From: Saccoglossus kowalevskii
Taxonomy: Eukaryota; Hemichordata; Enteropneusta; Harrimaniidae
NCBI RefSeq assembly: GCF_000003605.2
Contig: NW_003133383.1
Span: 1 to 37,509, forward strand
Direction of reading: 5' to 3'
DNA: 37,509 bases
How positions within the stretch are numbered: position 1 is the first letter of the stretch; each line of letters begins with the position of its first letter. The position numbers were made by a program, and so were the translations under genes. Positions 1 through 18,361 of this stretch are shown in pieces. Under the pieces are notes generated by a model. The model did no database searches and was not told the origin of the DNA. It saw nothing but the letters and a program-made list of their open reading frames with translations.

Positions 1-7576
<7,576 letters not shown>

Positions 7577-7952
7577 AGAAGACACCTAGAATTACTGAAC
7601 ACTTGATTTTTATTGTACGTTAGGACTTGGTTGAAAAGTAAAACAGGAAAGTCTCTATGGAAGATGCCTTGAAAGTTCTCCTGAAGTAGACCTAGCGTAT
7701 GATGAAGTCCAGCAAATTTTGATTTTAATTTAATGCTTTGAATGAGATGCATAAAGAAAAACTGTCAGTGGTTGTTCTAGTATAAAAAAGAATTGTTATA
7801 GTATTGTACAGTCAGTTTATTCTAATCTTTTAGATGTAATATTACACTTACCATGCTGTGGTGTGTCCTCCCTATGTTGGCGGTTGGATTATCATAAATT
7901 ACTCCTTCCTCTTCTAGTGATCTGTTTTAACACAATATGGCAGCCAATGTAG

Positions 7953-8031
7953 TCTTTTTATGTAATCTTAGGGGGTCCCTGATGCATGGGTAGGCCTTTT
8001 ATGTAATGTTAAGGGTCCCTGTTGCATGTGA
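7953..8031 (+). repeat. ~41-bp tandem duplication in the Rab2 3' region
   Basis: Two adjacent units of about 41 bp read tttttatgtaatcttaggg-ggtccctgatgcatg and cttttatgtaatgttaagg-gtccctgttgcatg. The period is 41 (tgtaat at 7961 and 8002). It is a local duplication of unknown effect. Confidence 0.75.
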
Positions 8032-9930
8032 AGTAATCAGCATGGTTTATTTGCAATGACAAACCAAATCACTGAGTTTTAACATTGTCTGTAATTATCA
8101 TACTTTTATATGTGCTTCGCGATATGTCTGACATCTACTCTAGCTATACATATGCACTGAAAAAAAAAATATTTAAGTTCAAAAGAAAAAATACTATTTA
8201 AATTAACGGTGATTGCATGCGTTTAACTGAGAATGGCATGACGTTTCTGTACATATAATCTACAATGCTGGATGATACCTATTCTTTCAGTTCCAAGTGG
8301 CTGATGGGATGGATAGACATCATTTTAGTTGATGTAACTGAGTAGTCAGTGGATAGTTTGTGTTTTATCATGTTTATGGTGTTTTTGTTATTATATAGCT
8401 TTATTTATTTTAGTATGTTTGGATATGGTTATCCAAACAAACCTGAAACATGACCTATGTTGTCTTTCTGTCTGTGCATAATTATTACTAGACTGTTTTT
8501 CGTGGTTAGACGGACACTTAACTTCGTTTCTGGGCATAAATTTTTAACAATTGCCATTCGCAAGTATGTTGTGTAACAACGATCATGGAAGAGTGAAATG
8601 TCAATTTTTTGACGCTGTTTACTGAATAGCCTATTTGTGATTACAGTATTCTGTATATAATGGGCCTCATTAGTGTTAAGATTTAGTGATGCCTGATACG
8701 TGCGTTGTACCTTGTACACACACAGTATTGCCTCCATCAAAGTTCTCTGAAAAAAAATTCTATTAACATATGAAAAAAAAAAAAATATTTATATATTGAA
8801 TATTGCCAATCTGTACAACAGCTGTGGCCTTTATGTAATGTACGAGTGGGTATTATTTGTGTTACTGTGGAAGCGTACTGAATGGAGGCTTCACCCGATT
8901 CTGACTTCTAGCACAAGTATTTCCTTTCGTTTTATCTAAACCATGGGTTGCGAATGATATGCGTTAACAGGTGGTGGTTGCAGGGTGTATTGTTTACATC
9001 AGAAATTGTTTTTTTGAGTTCTATGGTTTGGATGAATTGTGTGAAGGTCACGCATATCACTCTACATCAAAATTGAAATCTACAAAATACAACTGTGAAA
9101 CCAAACCATTCAAATTTGTTTTTTGTTAAGAAAGAGAAAAAGAAATTTCCAGGGACTGTTAATGATTGCACTTCCTTTCCTTCCTTGGATTGGCATGTAA
9201 TTCAGGACGCTAAAGTGCGATGAAAGTAAGTTGTATTGTGTATATAAATCGTAAGATCGATTTTGTTTGCAGGGATAATAAACTAATACTCAGAATGCAA
9301 CAAGACCCTGTACCAACTCAAACTCACTGAATTTTATTTTACAAAATCTGGAACTGTTAAATTCTGCTTTTACTTCTCTCTTTCTCTATATCTTGCAGTG
9401 TTATGAACCACATATTCTAATGTGAATTTGGAGTGCAGTTTATAAAATATCGTCACCCTGAATTCCGGCCTCTCATTCTCTTGTTGACTTGTTTAAACTT
9501 GATAGTTGATGCAACAACAAATGCATGCCACTCTAAAAAAAAAAAAAAACTGTATAACTTTTACATTACTGTAATTCTTTATTACTTTCATGATATATGT
9601 ATCCATTGAGTAGGATACAAGATACTGAAAGGCTTTGTGAGTCGCACAATGCTTCTTTTATGTGAGTGGTGTACATTTTTATGCTGGATTTCTGGCTAGA
9701 TTCTCACTCGTACTCATTTACACAATCCTTGCAATTGCTTCAAAGTGCAATTTAGTGTTCTTAAAATAAACTGGTGAATATTTTCACGTGAAGTTCAGTC
9801 AGTGCATATTATTTTCATGACTATTTCTATATATATATCCAGATTCTGAGCTAATACGATATAAATCTTGGAAACATGTTGGCAAAACAGTTGAACTGTC
9901 TGTGTATTAATAATAGCTAGTTATTGATGA

Positions 9931-9936
9931 AATAAA
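9931..9936 (+). terminator. Candidate Rab2 poly(A) signal
   Basis: This is a canonical AATAAA, followed by aagaaattgctg and then a T/GT-rich stretch (tgatttgttgtcactgtgcc). It is one of several possible sites; the alternative is 9277-9282. Confidence 0.25.
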
Positions 9937-10235
9937 AAGAAATTGCTGTAAACATGTTGATTTGTTGTCACTGTGCCAGATTTGAGTGATTTGTGTGCAA
10001 TTATGCAACGCAGTAGTCATTTATATAAAAGATACCCGGTAATACACTAGTGTCATGCATTCTTTCACATGTCTGACTGACACAAGGGCTACATGATGAA
10101 GTGGAATTCAAATATGTGAACGAAAGCACAACACAAGCATACTATCTGACTTGCAATGTGGCCGCCACACCTGGAGTTTGTACTGGCCAATCATGTGTTG
10201 GTATAAATGCGTTTCAGGCTTTGTTTCCATTATTA

Positions 10236-10266
10236 CTCCCCGTTCAGACGAAGGCTGAAAACGGGG
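10236..10266. repeat. Short hairpin (CCCCGTT...AACGGGG)
   Basis: ccccgtt and aacgggg flank about 17 nt at the left edge of a repeat block, just before a (tccg)-rich stretch. It probably marks the end of the element that carries the following tandem units. Confidence 0.5.
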
Positions 10267-10300
10267 ACTTATAATTCGGTACCCGTCCGTCCGTCTGTCC

Positions 10301-10799
10301 GGAGTCATATTTCAGAATCCTCTGGACCGATTCTGTTCATTCTTGGCATGTGCCTAGTACTTTATGTGGGACATATGCACATGCAGTGGTTTAGCGATTT
10401 GATTCAAAATGGGTGACTGGTAGCCATCTTGTTTTTTGAAAATGTTGTATTTTGGACATGCTTTGTCAGTTTTCATTCAAATTTGGTACATAGATTATAC
10501 ATGTTAGGATACATGTCCTCCGACCATCCGTGCATCCATCTGTCCCTCCGTCCATGCGTCTGTCCCTGCACCCGTCTTTCCGGAGTCATTTTTCAGAATC
10601 CTTTGGACCGATTCCGTTCATTCTTCACATGTGCCGAGTACTTTATGTGGGACATATGCACATGCAGTGGTTTAGCAATTAGATTCAAAATGGCCAACTG
10701 GCAGCCATCTCGTTTTTTAAAAATGTTGTATTTTGGACATGCTTTGTCAGTTTTCATTCAAACTTGGTACATAGATTATACATGTTAGGATACATGTCC
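10301..10799. repeat. Tandem duplication, 281-bp period
   Basis: Copy 1 (10301-10518) and copy 2 (10582-10799) share ggagtcat, tttcagaatcct, gtgggacatatgcacatgca, the ATGGC..GCCAT palindrome, tttggacatgctttgtcagt and ttaggatacatgtcc. A pyrimidine-rich (tccgtc)-type linker lies between them (10519-10581). The open frame across 10429-10788 is a by-product of the repeat. Confidence 0.88.
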
Positions 10800-11231
10800 A
10801 TGACAGCCATCTGACTTTTTGGCCTTACTACAGGGTTTTTTCCAGAAAAAATGAATAAGAGGGAGCACACACAGGCGAGGGAGTGGAGCGACCAAGCTAG
10901 CACAGAAACAATATGACGGATCAACCTGGAAACCCCATATCGAAAGGTTTCTGCACCGTTTTAATGATGTATCTATTGCCATTGAAATATTTTTGGAGTA
11001 ATTTCAGTGTATTTGGTGTCCAGACACATTGTCAGCTGGTGTTGAGAAAGATTTCATGTTGTACGGCAGCACAGGAGTGTGCGGCTCAAGAAATATATTT
11101 ATGACTTTAAAGTTCAATCGGTAAGAGGGCGCCAGAAAAACCCCTACTATATTTCCAAGATTTATGTACCATTTTCATTCGTATTTGGCACATACATCAT
11201 ACATGTCTGTTTGTTTCATAATCAGATCAAA

Positions 11232-11379
11232 GATGGCCGAATAACTGCTGTTTTTATTTTTGACCATATTACTATAAATCTGTTATCATTTTCATTGATA
11301 TTTAGCATGTCATAAATACATGTACATGTCAATTCAATTTGCAATTTGATCAAATATGGCCGACTGGCGGCCATCTTGT
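11232..11379. repeat. Two further palindrome units
   Basis: A degenerate unit begins at 11232 (ATGGCCGAATAACTGC). A near-perfect one lies at 11356-11379 (ATGGCCGACTGGCGGCCAT then CTTGT), the best palindrome of this family in the window. Each is accompanied by the tttggcacatac/tttggacatg-type blocks seen at 10301-10799. Confidence 0.7.
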
Positions 11380-11591
11380 TTGTTTAAAATGTGATAACTT
11401 GGACATGCCTTCACGTGTCATCTATTTTTTTCTTTGCTATGTTTTAAACTGGAGGGGTCGTCGTGCAACACGTGTTCGAATTTGATGTAAATAAACAATC
11501 TGTTGTATACACCACTAGGGACTCAAGTTTCAAGGACATGTTCACGATAACCCCTCCGCCAAAGAGAACTTTCAAAAATGTAACGGGGACT

Positions 11592-11608
11592 GTGTCATTT
11601 TCAATGAC
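11592..11608. repeat. LINE target-site duplication, left copy (17 bp)
   Basis: GTGTCATTTTCAATGAC is identical to 13076-13092. The two copies bracket a reverse-transcriptase fragment on its 5' side and its 3' UTR on the other, as expected for target-primed reverse transcription. Confidence 0.8.
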
Positions 11609-11609
11609 A

Positions 11610-12920
11610 GTATGGTTTGATAAATATAGTAGAATTGTTGAAAATCAGAGTGGTTTTAGAAAGAAACGAAGCACATTAGATAATATGTTTATTCTGAGCA
11701 CAATTATTGATAAATATGTATTTCATCTCAATAGTCGATTATATTGTGCTTTTATAGATTATGAAAAAGCATTTGATAGGGTCCACCATATTTCACTATT
11801 TTATAAATTAACAAAGGCAGGAATGAGAGGCAGNNNNNNNNNNNNNNNNNNNNNNNNNNNNNNNNNNNNNNNNNNNNNNNNNNNNNNNNNNNNNNNNNNN
11901 NNNNNNNNNNNNNNNNNNNNNNNNNNNNNNNNNNNNNNNNNNNNNNNNNNNNNNNNNNNNNNNNNNNNNNNNNNNNNNNNNNNNNNNNNNNNNNNNNNNN
12001 NNNNNNNNNNNNNNNNNNNNNNNNNNNNNNNNNNNNNNNNNNNNNNNNNNNNNNNNNNNNNNNNNNNNNNNNNNNNNNNNNNNNNNNNNNNNNNNNNNNN
12101 NNNNNNNNNNNNNNNNNNNNNNNNNNNNNNNNNNNNNNNNNNNNNNNNNNNNNNNNNNNNNNNNNNNNNNNNNNNNNNNNNNNNNNNNNNNNNNNNNNNN
12201 NNNNNNNNNNNNNNNNNNNNNNNNNNNNNNNNNNNNNNNNNNNNNNNNNNNNNNNNNNNNNNNNNNNNNNNNNNNNNNNNNNNNNNNNNNNNNNNNCTGT
12301 TTAGTAAAGAATGTATGGCTATCAATATGACAGGGTACAAAGGGGATTCAATTGTTGGGCAACATATGTTAAGGATTGTTATGTAATTTTGGTTTGCACA
12401 CGTATGGGAAAGCCAGTATGTGAATAACCCAAATTGTTTTCTGCTACAGTTTAACCAACGGTGTCTAGATATTTCCCAGCAACAGTGGCATGATCAGATT
12501 GGTAATAGTTCAAAATTATGCACTTATTCTAAATTTAAAAAATTATTAGCCGGGGAAAAATATCTGGATTCTATTACTATAAGTGTTTTTAGAAAATCTC
12601 TCGCTTGTTTTAGAATATCTGCTCATGAGCTCATGATTGAAAAGGGTAGGGCATTGGGAATACCACTTGACCAAAGATTGTGTCCTCTTGGTTGTAATCT
12701 CATTGAAAACGAGTTCCACTTTCTATTACAATGCCCCAAATTTGAGGAAATTAGAACTCGTTTTATACACAAGTTTTACTATTGCCCAGCGCTTGAATGG
12801 AAATTTATTTTGCTACTGCAATCTGAAAATACACATATAATACAAAATCTTGCAAAATACGTATTCTACTCTTTACAAAAACGTCATAGTTTGTTGGAGG
12901 GAAATTTAACTGAAATATAA
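11610..12920 (+). pseudogene. LINE reverse transcriptase ORF, broken
   Basis: One frame runs from the truncation point to TAA at 12918-12920. Outside the N run its only interruption is an in-frame TAA at 12384-12386; the residues on both sides (GQHMLRIV and FAHVWESQYV) belong to the same LINE C-terminal region. The YADD-type catalytic motif would fall in the gap. It is dead through 5' truncation and the stop, but is otherwise well preserved. Confidence 0.8.
11834..12296. other. Assembly gap (463 N)
   Basis: The run of N lies inside the LINE. Open frames spanning it are meaningless as continuous proteins. Confidence 1.
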
Positions 12921-13075
12921 ATTTAATTTGGTATTCATAGGTGAAGTATAAATTTGTAATATTCAGACAAGCAGTAGCAGTGATTATTCTTGTCAAACGA
13001 TTTATTTATTTGTGTTACATTTAAGTGTGTACATTATGGCCTATGGCCAATGGTACTGAATAAACATATATACTG

Positions 13076-13092
13076 GTGTCATTTTCAATGAC
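13076..13092. repeat. LINE target-site duplication, right copy (17 bp)
   Basis: GTGTCATTTTCAATGAC immediately follows the LINE 3' end (catatatactg) and is identical to 11592-11608. Confidence 0.8.
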
Positions 13093-15830
13093 TTGTTCAC
13101 ATAAAGAGATGTTTGAAGTTACACTGCATAATGAATATTCATGACTACATTTTGGGCAAGATTTTGGCTTTTAGCTTGGTGTGAACCCGAGGAGGGGCAT
13201 TGTATCAAGTACAATTTACTGTAACTTTGGTAAAATTTTGTATTTTCTATGAATATATGGAAGTCGCTCTAAAATTGAAACGAGTGTTGAATTTGTATCT
13301 CGTTGACAGACAGGGCATTATTTAGATAATACTCCGCACTCTGACAATTGGTCATTGTAACAATGAGTTTGATCATATGCAGTGTTCTAAGCAAGGCATG
13401 CAACACAATATGGAGTAATCTGTGCACATAATAACACCAACAATTTAATTCATAATGGTTGACTGGCAGCCATTTTTTTGCACCATTCTGCTTGTATATT
13501 TAAAAATTCACGCTGTCCAATTAGGTCTAAACTTGTTACACTGATATTTGTTACTCATGCTGCCTTTGTCTGTTTTCTCCGCTTATGCGGAGGCAGCTGG
13601 GATAAGATACTTGTGTTCTGATACAGTAAAAGTTGATATTTGACATTTACTGTTTTCCCAACATTTTCATTATCAACCGGCACATTTAGTTTGATGTAGA
13701 TTGCGATTGTGAACTGTACAAAAAGCATGTATAAATGCTCATAATTAGTTTGTTATAGAAGTTTATTTGCATGAAACATAAATCCTGTTTCGATCTCGGA
13801 ATCCTAGCCCGCAGTGATCACCCGTAGTACCTGAAGACAGCGCTCTCTACTGTCCGATTTGGGCCAGGTGTATAATGCGTACTGATTGAATAAATAACTA
13901 GTTCGCTTATCGCACAATACACGTATTTATTTTGGTTGAATTAATAAACAATAAGAATAGCGACTGTGACACACATTCTTAATGCTGTAAAATACTTTCT
14001 TTTAGCTGGAATGAACTTTCACTGAAAAGACTTTTTGGGTGTTTTGTATGGAATTTATTTTTCACTGATTTTTGACGAGTTGAATGTAAAAAATAGGAAA
14101 AAGGTATATTCGCTGGATTTTATTTTCACTGAATCATTCCTTTAGTGAAAATTAAGTATTTTACAGTAATAATCTAAGTCATTAGGTCACATACTACTTT
14201 TACCTCTTGGGCTATGCTAAATTACCGGTACATCTGTCACCGTAACGCCATAAGTTACAGCGTGTCGTAATTTTGCGGTATTTTACGGGGTATTTTCATC
14301 CTACCATATTGGGAAATGCACATTCCAAATATGGAATGATTAAGCAAATTAGAAGCAACGTCAGATTAGGTTTGTTGGCCTCAACATTAGGATTACAGAA
14401 AATATGAACAAATTCACACCATTTTAAGTGGGAAAAAATTGACTTTCAAAAACAATCTTCCTTGTGGAATTAATGGAAACTCCAACAATAATATAACCAT
14501 ACAATTAAAAAAATAATAACTCATTGATTGAAAACTGGAGAGGTTTACAGTTGATGTTTCCCCCAAGTTCTCCCAAACGCCCTCTATAGTTCATTTTTCT
14601 ATCCCACAATCCTTAGCAAAATCCAATATCTAGTTAACACGTATCTTCCATATGTTTTGTTTCAAAAATGTTACGTTACTGTTGATTTAGACACAAGCTA
14701 TCGACTGTTGTTTTTTTTCAGCCAGTGGACAAAAATGTCTGAAAACATGTAAAATGTACCTAAAACAAAAAAGAATTCACCAATAATTCAACAATAAGCA
14801 CTAATATTTTAACTACATATATTTTTCACCATATGTACCTGATTGAAATTGTGTGATACGACGAAGCTTATTTACCATTAGCTAGTGGTAAATGGCTCAA
14901 ATATTGCCATTTTCATGGATGTGAAAAGTAGCTCGTTGACTTTTGTTATTTGCATTTTGTGAGCAATATCATGAAATATAGCCATATGGTAAAGGTCTGG
15001 CGATAAGTTTTAATGGTGACCAACTACTTTGATATCCACACATTTTTCGCCATAATTTAATATAGAAAGATGGTTGGGAAGGTGAGTTACGTCTGTATTT
15101 TCAACTATGAATTCAAAGGTAAATCGCGGGCATTTAACCTAAAAACTAGAGGTGACAAAAATATCATAATTATTTGTTGCAAAAGTGTCACATATTACAA
15201 AAACTGAGCATTTTTGTACAATTTCCATTCAGAAAAAAATGAATAATTAATAAATGTCCTAATAATTCGTGATAACCATACATACCCGTATCATACATAT
15301 GAATTTTTTCACCATATATAACCAAACGGAAATTTGAGATATGGTGAGGGCTTTATACCACATAAACTGATAAAAAAATCGCCATTTTATGGATATTTGT
15401 CCCGTGTTTTGTGTATAAATTAGTTTAGTGATCATATCAAATATCAAATAGTGCACAGCAACATATATTTAGACAAATAATAGACTTTGACAATAATAAT
15501 TTCCCGTGAAATTGTGATTATTTTCCTTGAGTATGTGTTAAGCAACTGACAGGGACTGTTTCATTTTCAGTGACTCATTTATCTTGATTTTGTGAACTTA
15601 ACTCTGTCCTCAGTCACAATAGACGGAGTCATACTAGTCAGTCATACTAGATTCGTAGTCTTGAAGAGATTGTTATTGTTTCATACCAATTTTGGTGTGC
15701 AGTATTCTTGACTCTCTGAACGAAGATAATTTATTTACAAAATACGTCAGTTTTACCTACACCCTGGTTTTACAAATGCTGTAAAACGCCTCTCCAAAGC
15801 CATGACTATGCAATATTATTACACCTCAGG
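13093..15830. other. Intergenic, repeat-derived, no gene
   Basis: No coding sequence is recognised. It contains a palindrome unit at 13455-13480, a short inverted repeat CTCCGC-TTAT-GCGGAG at 13577-13592, a segment resembling the ttcactgg/ttttatttcactga repeat at about 14010-14165, and two diverged ~150-bp related blocks at about 14818-14985 and 15297-15450. Confidence 0.6.
14818..15450. repeat. Diverged direct duplication, about 475 bp apart
   Basis: Blocks at about 14818-14985 and 15297-15450 share ttttcaccatat, a degenerate gaaatt-tgtga/gagat stretch, ccatttt-atgga, and the ending atatcatgaaat/catatcaaat. Identity is modest, so the relationship is tentative. Confidence 0.4.
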
Positions 15831-15884
15831 TATTAACAATTTCTCTTGAAATCGTAATATGTTTAAATATCTGGACATCTATTT

Positions 15885-16106
15885 TTAATTCTTCTGGAAT
15901 ATTGATATTTGTCTTTCTATTTGGTGCCTAAGACATTCCATGAAGAAATATTCTTCATTTTCAATTTTGATCTGGAAACATTGCTTACAGTTTTGTCTTA
16001 TAAAGGTGTTTTGTATTGGGTATGGCTGTCCTTCTCTATTTCGGTGGGGGGGGGGGCAATGGTTATTTTCGTTCAACGTAATTGCAATATTTTTTTGTTC
16101 GTACAA
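15885..16106 (-). pseudogene. Degenerate LINE C-terminal fragment
   Basis: The minus-strand frame reads CKQC then, ten residues on, ENEEYFFMEC and a downstream ER. This is the same Cys-Cys-His/Tyr-Cys knuckle seen in the LINE at 12660-12760. It is too short and degenerate to assign a clade. The upstream part on the minus strand runs into a G/C homopolymer (16046-16056). Confidence 0.55.
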
Positions 16107-16400
16107 CGTAAATTAAAAAAAAAATTCCGTAATTCTGTAATCACAGGGTAGACGTACATCGTAATCAATCAAATGTTTTTTTTCGTACACTGTAAAAATG
16201 TGTCATTTTTCTCGGTACTCGGTTCACATCCAAATAAAAAAGTCGTAAAGAATAATCCAGGGAAATTACATTTTCGAAACTGTAAAACGACTAAATGACA
16301 TAATTCACTGCAAAATTCAATTTTCACTGTAAACTGTAAAAACGTCTTTTTTTCGATTCTTGTAAATTGTAAAAAAAACTTTTTATTTTCCGTAAAACTG
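16062..16400. repeat. T/A-rich block with repeated cGTA(A)/GTAAAA motifs
   Basis: The block holds many cgtac, tgtaaa and gtaaaacg units at irregular 12-40 bp spacing between T or A runs (for example cgtacactgtaaaa, cactgtaaactgtaaaaacg). It resembles a decayed satellite-like repeat. No coding content. Confidence 0.5.
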
Positions 16401-16462
16401 TACCAGCTACCCCCTTGCCTCCCCTCTATTTCTAATACACGACTGCTTGTTCTGAAATGGTT

Positions 16463-17040
16463 TTAGATAGATAGATAGATAGAATTTTTTATTTGGAACG
16501 TACCAATGAAAACTTGAGTAAAGTCCAAAAATAACAATAACAAAACAAAACATTCAGAACAACAAAAACTTACAGTATTAAAACATATCAAGAATATAGA
16601 AAATAAATTTTGCAAAAATGCTAAGAATGAAAAAATCATTACTTGAAACAATAATAGGAAATAATTCATCCATGCTAAAATCTTCCAGCTTTGGGGCATA
16701 GATGTATAAAGCTGCAAGGAATCTAGATCTATGTTCTTTGATTTGACAATTATTACAATATAAAATGTAATGTTTCTCATCCCCTACTTCATTATGTTTT
16801 ATGTTTAAAGCGGGGGGGGGGGGGGGTCTCACCTGCGCATGCGTCAAATGGCCATAGCGTATCATTGTTTACAAACAAGAGTCTACCGATGAGCCTTTGC
16901 GTTTTTAACGCGTGTTGTTATCGTCGCTTGGGACTCAATTCCCGCGCGTGCGCAGGTGACGACCCTCCCGCTTTAAGATTACATAAGACCAAATACGGTT
17001 CAAAAGTGCATGTGTCTTTAAACTTTATATAGTTCTTAGT
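16463..17040 (-). mobile_element. LINE 3' fragment on the minus strand, with (TCTA)n tail
   Basis: On the minus strand a LINE C-terminal end is followed by a 3' UTR and a (TCTA)n tail (+ strand tagatagataga at 16464-16483). The frame contains NEVGDEKHYILYC, then PKLEDFSMDELFPI and IFAKFIFYI before the stop, the usual end of CR1/L2-type ORF2. The frame is interrupted at 16809-16972 by a fold-back element. Ignoring that insert, open frame continues up to about 17035. Confidence 0.65.
16809..16972. mobile_element. 164-bp fold-back MITE nested in the LINE fragment
   Basis: The terminal inverted repeats are about 30 bp: left AGCGGG...GTCTCACCTGCGCATGCG, and right, reverse-complemented, AGCGGGAGGGTCGTCACC then TGCGCACGCG. 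The left copy has expanded to a run of 15 G. Both ends are flanked by TTAA (16805-16808 and 16973-16976), so the target duplication is TTAA or its inner TA. The element is CpG-rich, unlike its surroundings, and encodes nothing. Confidence 0.75.
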
Positions 17041-18361
17041 TTTCTATTATAATTTCTTTTGATCATCGTGCAACGCACATTACTGGCTTCAATCGTATGA
17101 TCTACCACAGTCACTCGACTGTGGATCTACTATTAGTTTCACCTCAAACAACTAGGTTTCACGAACGAGGCCGCTGTAATGTTCAAATCTTCATCCAACC
17201 ATTACAAATCGCCCTCTTGGGATTTCTTTATCTCGTACTTGAACCGAGATAAAAACTAGATCAGGGAACGCACAGCACGTTTCAAGTTTAATGTCTAAAA
17301 AAGTAATCTTGGGAAATCTTATGTAAACTGAGAACAGACTTCTCAAGGTAGAGTGAACCAAGTGAGTATTGGTCACCAAATCCGGGAGGAGAATAACGCA
17401 CTGAAGAGGAGCACTTGTAGCCAAGGTGTTTATTGCTCAACTGCTAAGCCTGGAACTGAGTCTAAATACTCACGAGATGTTCCATACAATGTATCAATAT
17501 CATTATGCAAATAACTAATTTAACTAAACGTCATAGCCTAAAATTATCACATCTGGGGCAGCGCATGGCCGACACCACCTGCTTCTGGATCATGGGCGTA
17601 CGACGTCCATATTGAGTTTGATTATAAACATCGTCACGAAGCCTGTTTGTGGAGGCGCCCTCAATGTTGAAAGGCTATCATTCAATGGGGTCACGGTACT
17701 ATAAATGACGTGTTTATTGACGCGGCAACGCTGGTCGAGGGGATGATAAAACTATCAGCACTTCGCGCTGCGAGGCGATCACTGCCTAAGGCGATTCATC
17801 TGGTGATACATTAACCGTCATAACATTTAGCGTTTCTGCGACGGACTCGGCGATAATACAGTGACGTAATTGAAGAATATTCAATAAATGTCACGCGTGA
17901 ATTATCTGAAGTTGAAAAAAAGGAATCTATCTGGACATTATTTTAAAATAAATTCAAAGTTTGACGTATTGTATTTTTTTGAAATATGTCATGGGTTTAT
18001 TCAGGTTTCAATAACGATATCGTTCTTCCTGTAGAGGGCACATAGAGGACATAACATCTGCGTCTACATTTCGCATATCATATACAGTAGCAGCACCATT
18101 ATATTCCAACCGTTATATCACATAGCAACCGGAGAACTAATAGCCATATTAAAAAATATGAACACATGTTCAGTTTAATATCGAAATCCCAATTGCAAGG
18201 TACTTCGTAGTTATCGCCAATGTCATGTATTTGATTTTGTTTGTATCGAGGTAATTACTTATTTGTCGAAACAATTGTAAATTATGGTTGCTGGTTCTAA
18301 ATTTTGTAAACAATTTTATTTTATTTCAGTCCAGCTCATTAAAAATGCCTCTAACATAAAA
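17041..18361. other. Intergenic, locally CpG-rich, no recognised gene
   Basis: 17560-17890 is richer in CpG than most of the window (gacgcggcaacgctggtcgagg, cttcgcgctgcgaggcg) and has CRE-like tgacgt at 17707 and 17863. That is compatible with a regulatory region, but no gene start can be tied to it. A small perfect hairpin CCACAGTC-ACTC-GACTGTGG lies at 17105-17124. A minus-strand frame at 17191-17424 has no recognisable content. Confidence 0.45.

Larger units (their letters stand above)
7577..9960 (+). other. Probable Rab2 3' UTR and downstream DNA
   Basis: No coding sequence follows the Rab2 stop. The stretch is T-rich and largely free of the repeats that fill the DNA after 10200, as expected for a long 3' UTR. 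Candidate poly(A) signals are AATAAA at 9277-9282 and 9931-9936, the latter followed by a GT-rich stretch. The 3' end cannot be fixed without transcript data. A minus-strand open frame at 8429-8740 has no recognisable content. Confidence 0.4.
11609..13075 (+). mobile_element. 5'-truncated non-LTR retrotransposon (CR1/L2-like LINE)
   Basis: The element lies between identical 17-bp direct repeats. It starts inside the reverse-transcriptase domain (the frame reads IVENQSGFRKKRSTLDNMF and FIDYEKAFDRV, the catalytic palm region). A run of N follows (11834-12296), then the usual C-terminal region (KKLLAGEKYLDSI, IEKGR) and a zinc-knuckle-like CPLGC-x8-ENEFHF-x3-C. The ORF stops at 12920. A 155-bp 3' UTR follows, with a TGGCC-TAT-GGCCA hairpin and gaataaac near the end. 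The clade is inferred from general resemblance. The distance between RT and tail is shorter than usual, so the gap size is wrong or the copy is deleted. Confidence 0.85.

Noticed and set aside
8429-8740. Minus-strand 103-residue frame after Rab2
   Set aside because: It shows no recognisable motif, no splice or promoter context, and lies in the probable Rab2 3' UTR.
10429-10788. 119-residue open frame
   Set aside because: It lies wholly within the 281-bp tandem repeat and repeats itself in translation (WPTRFLKMLYFGHALSVF-type segment twice).
17105-17124. Perfect 8-bp hairpin CCACAGTC-ACTC-GACTGTGG, considered as a histone-type 3' stem-loop
   Set aside because: The stem sequence does not fit the histone consensus and no histone gene is nearby.
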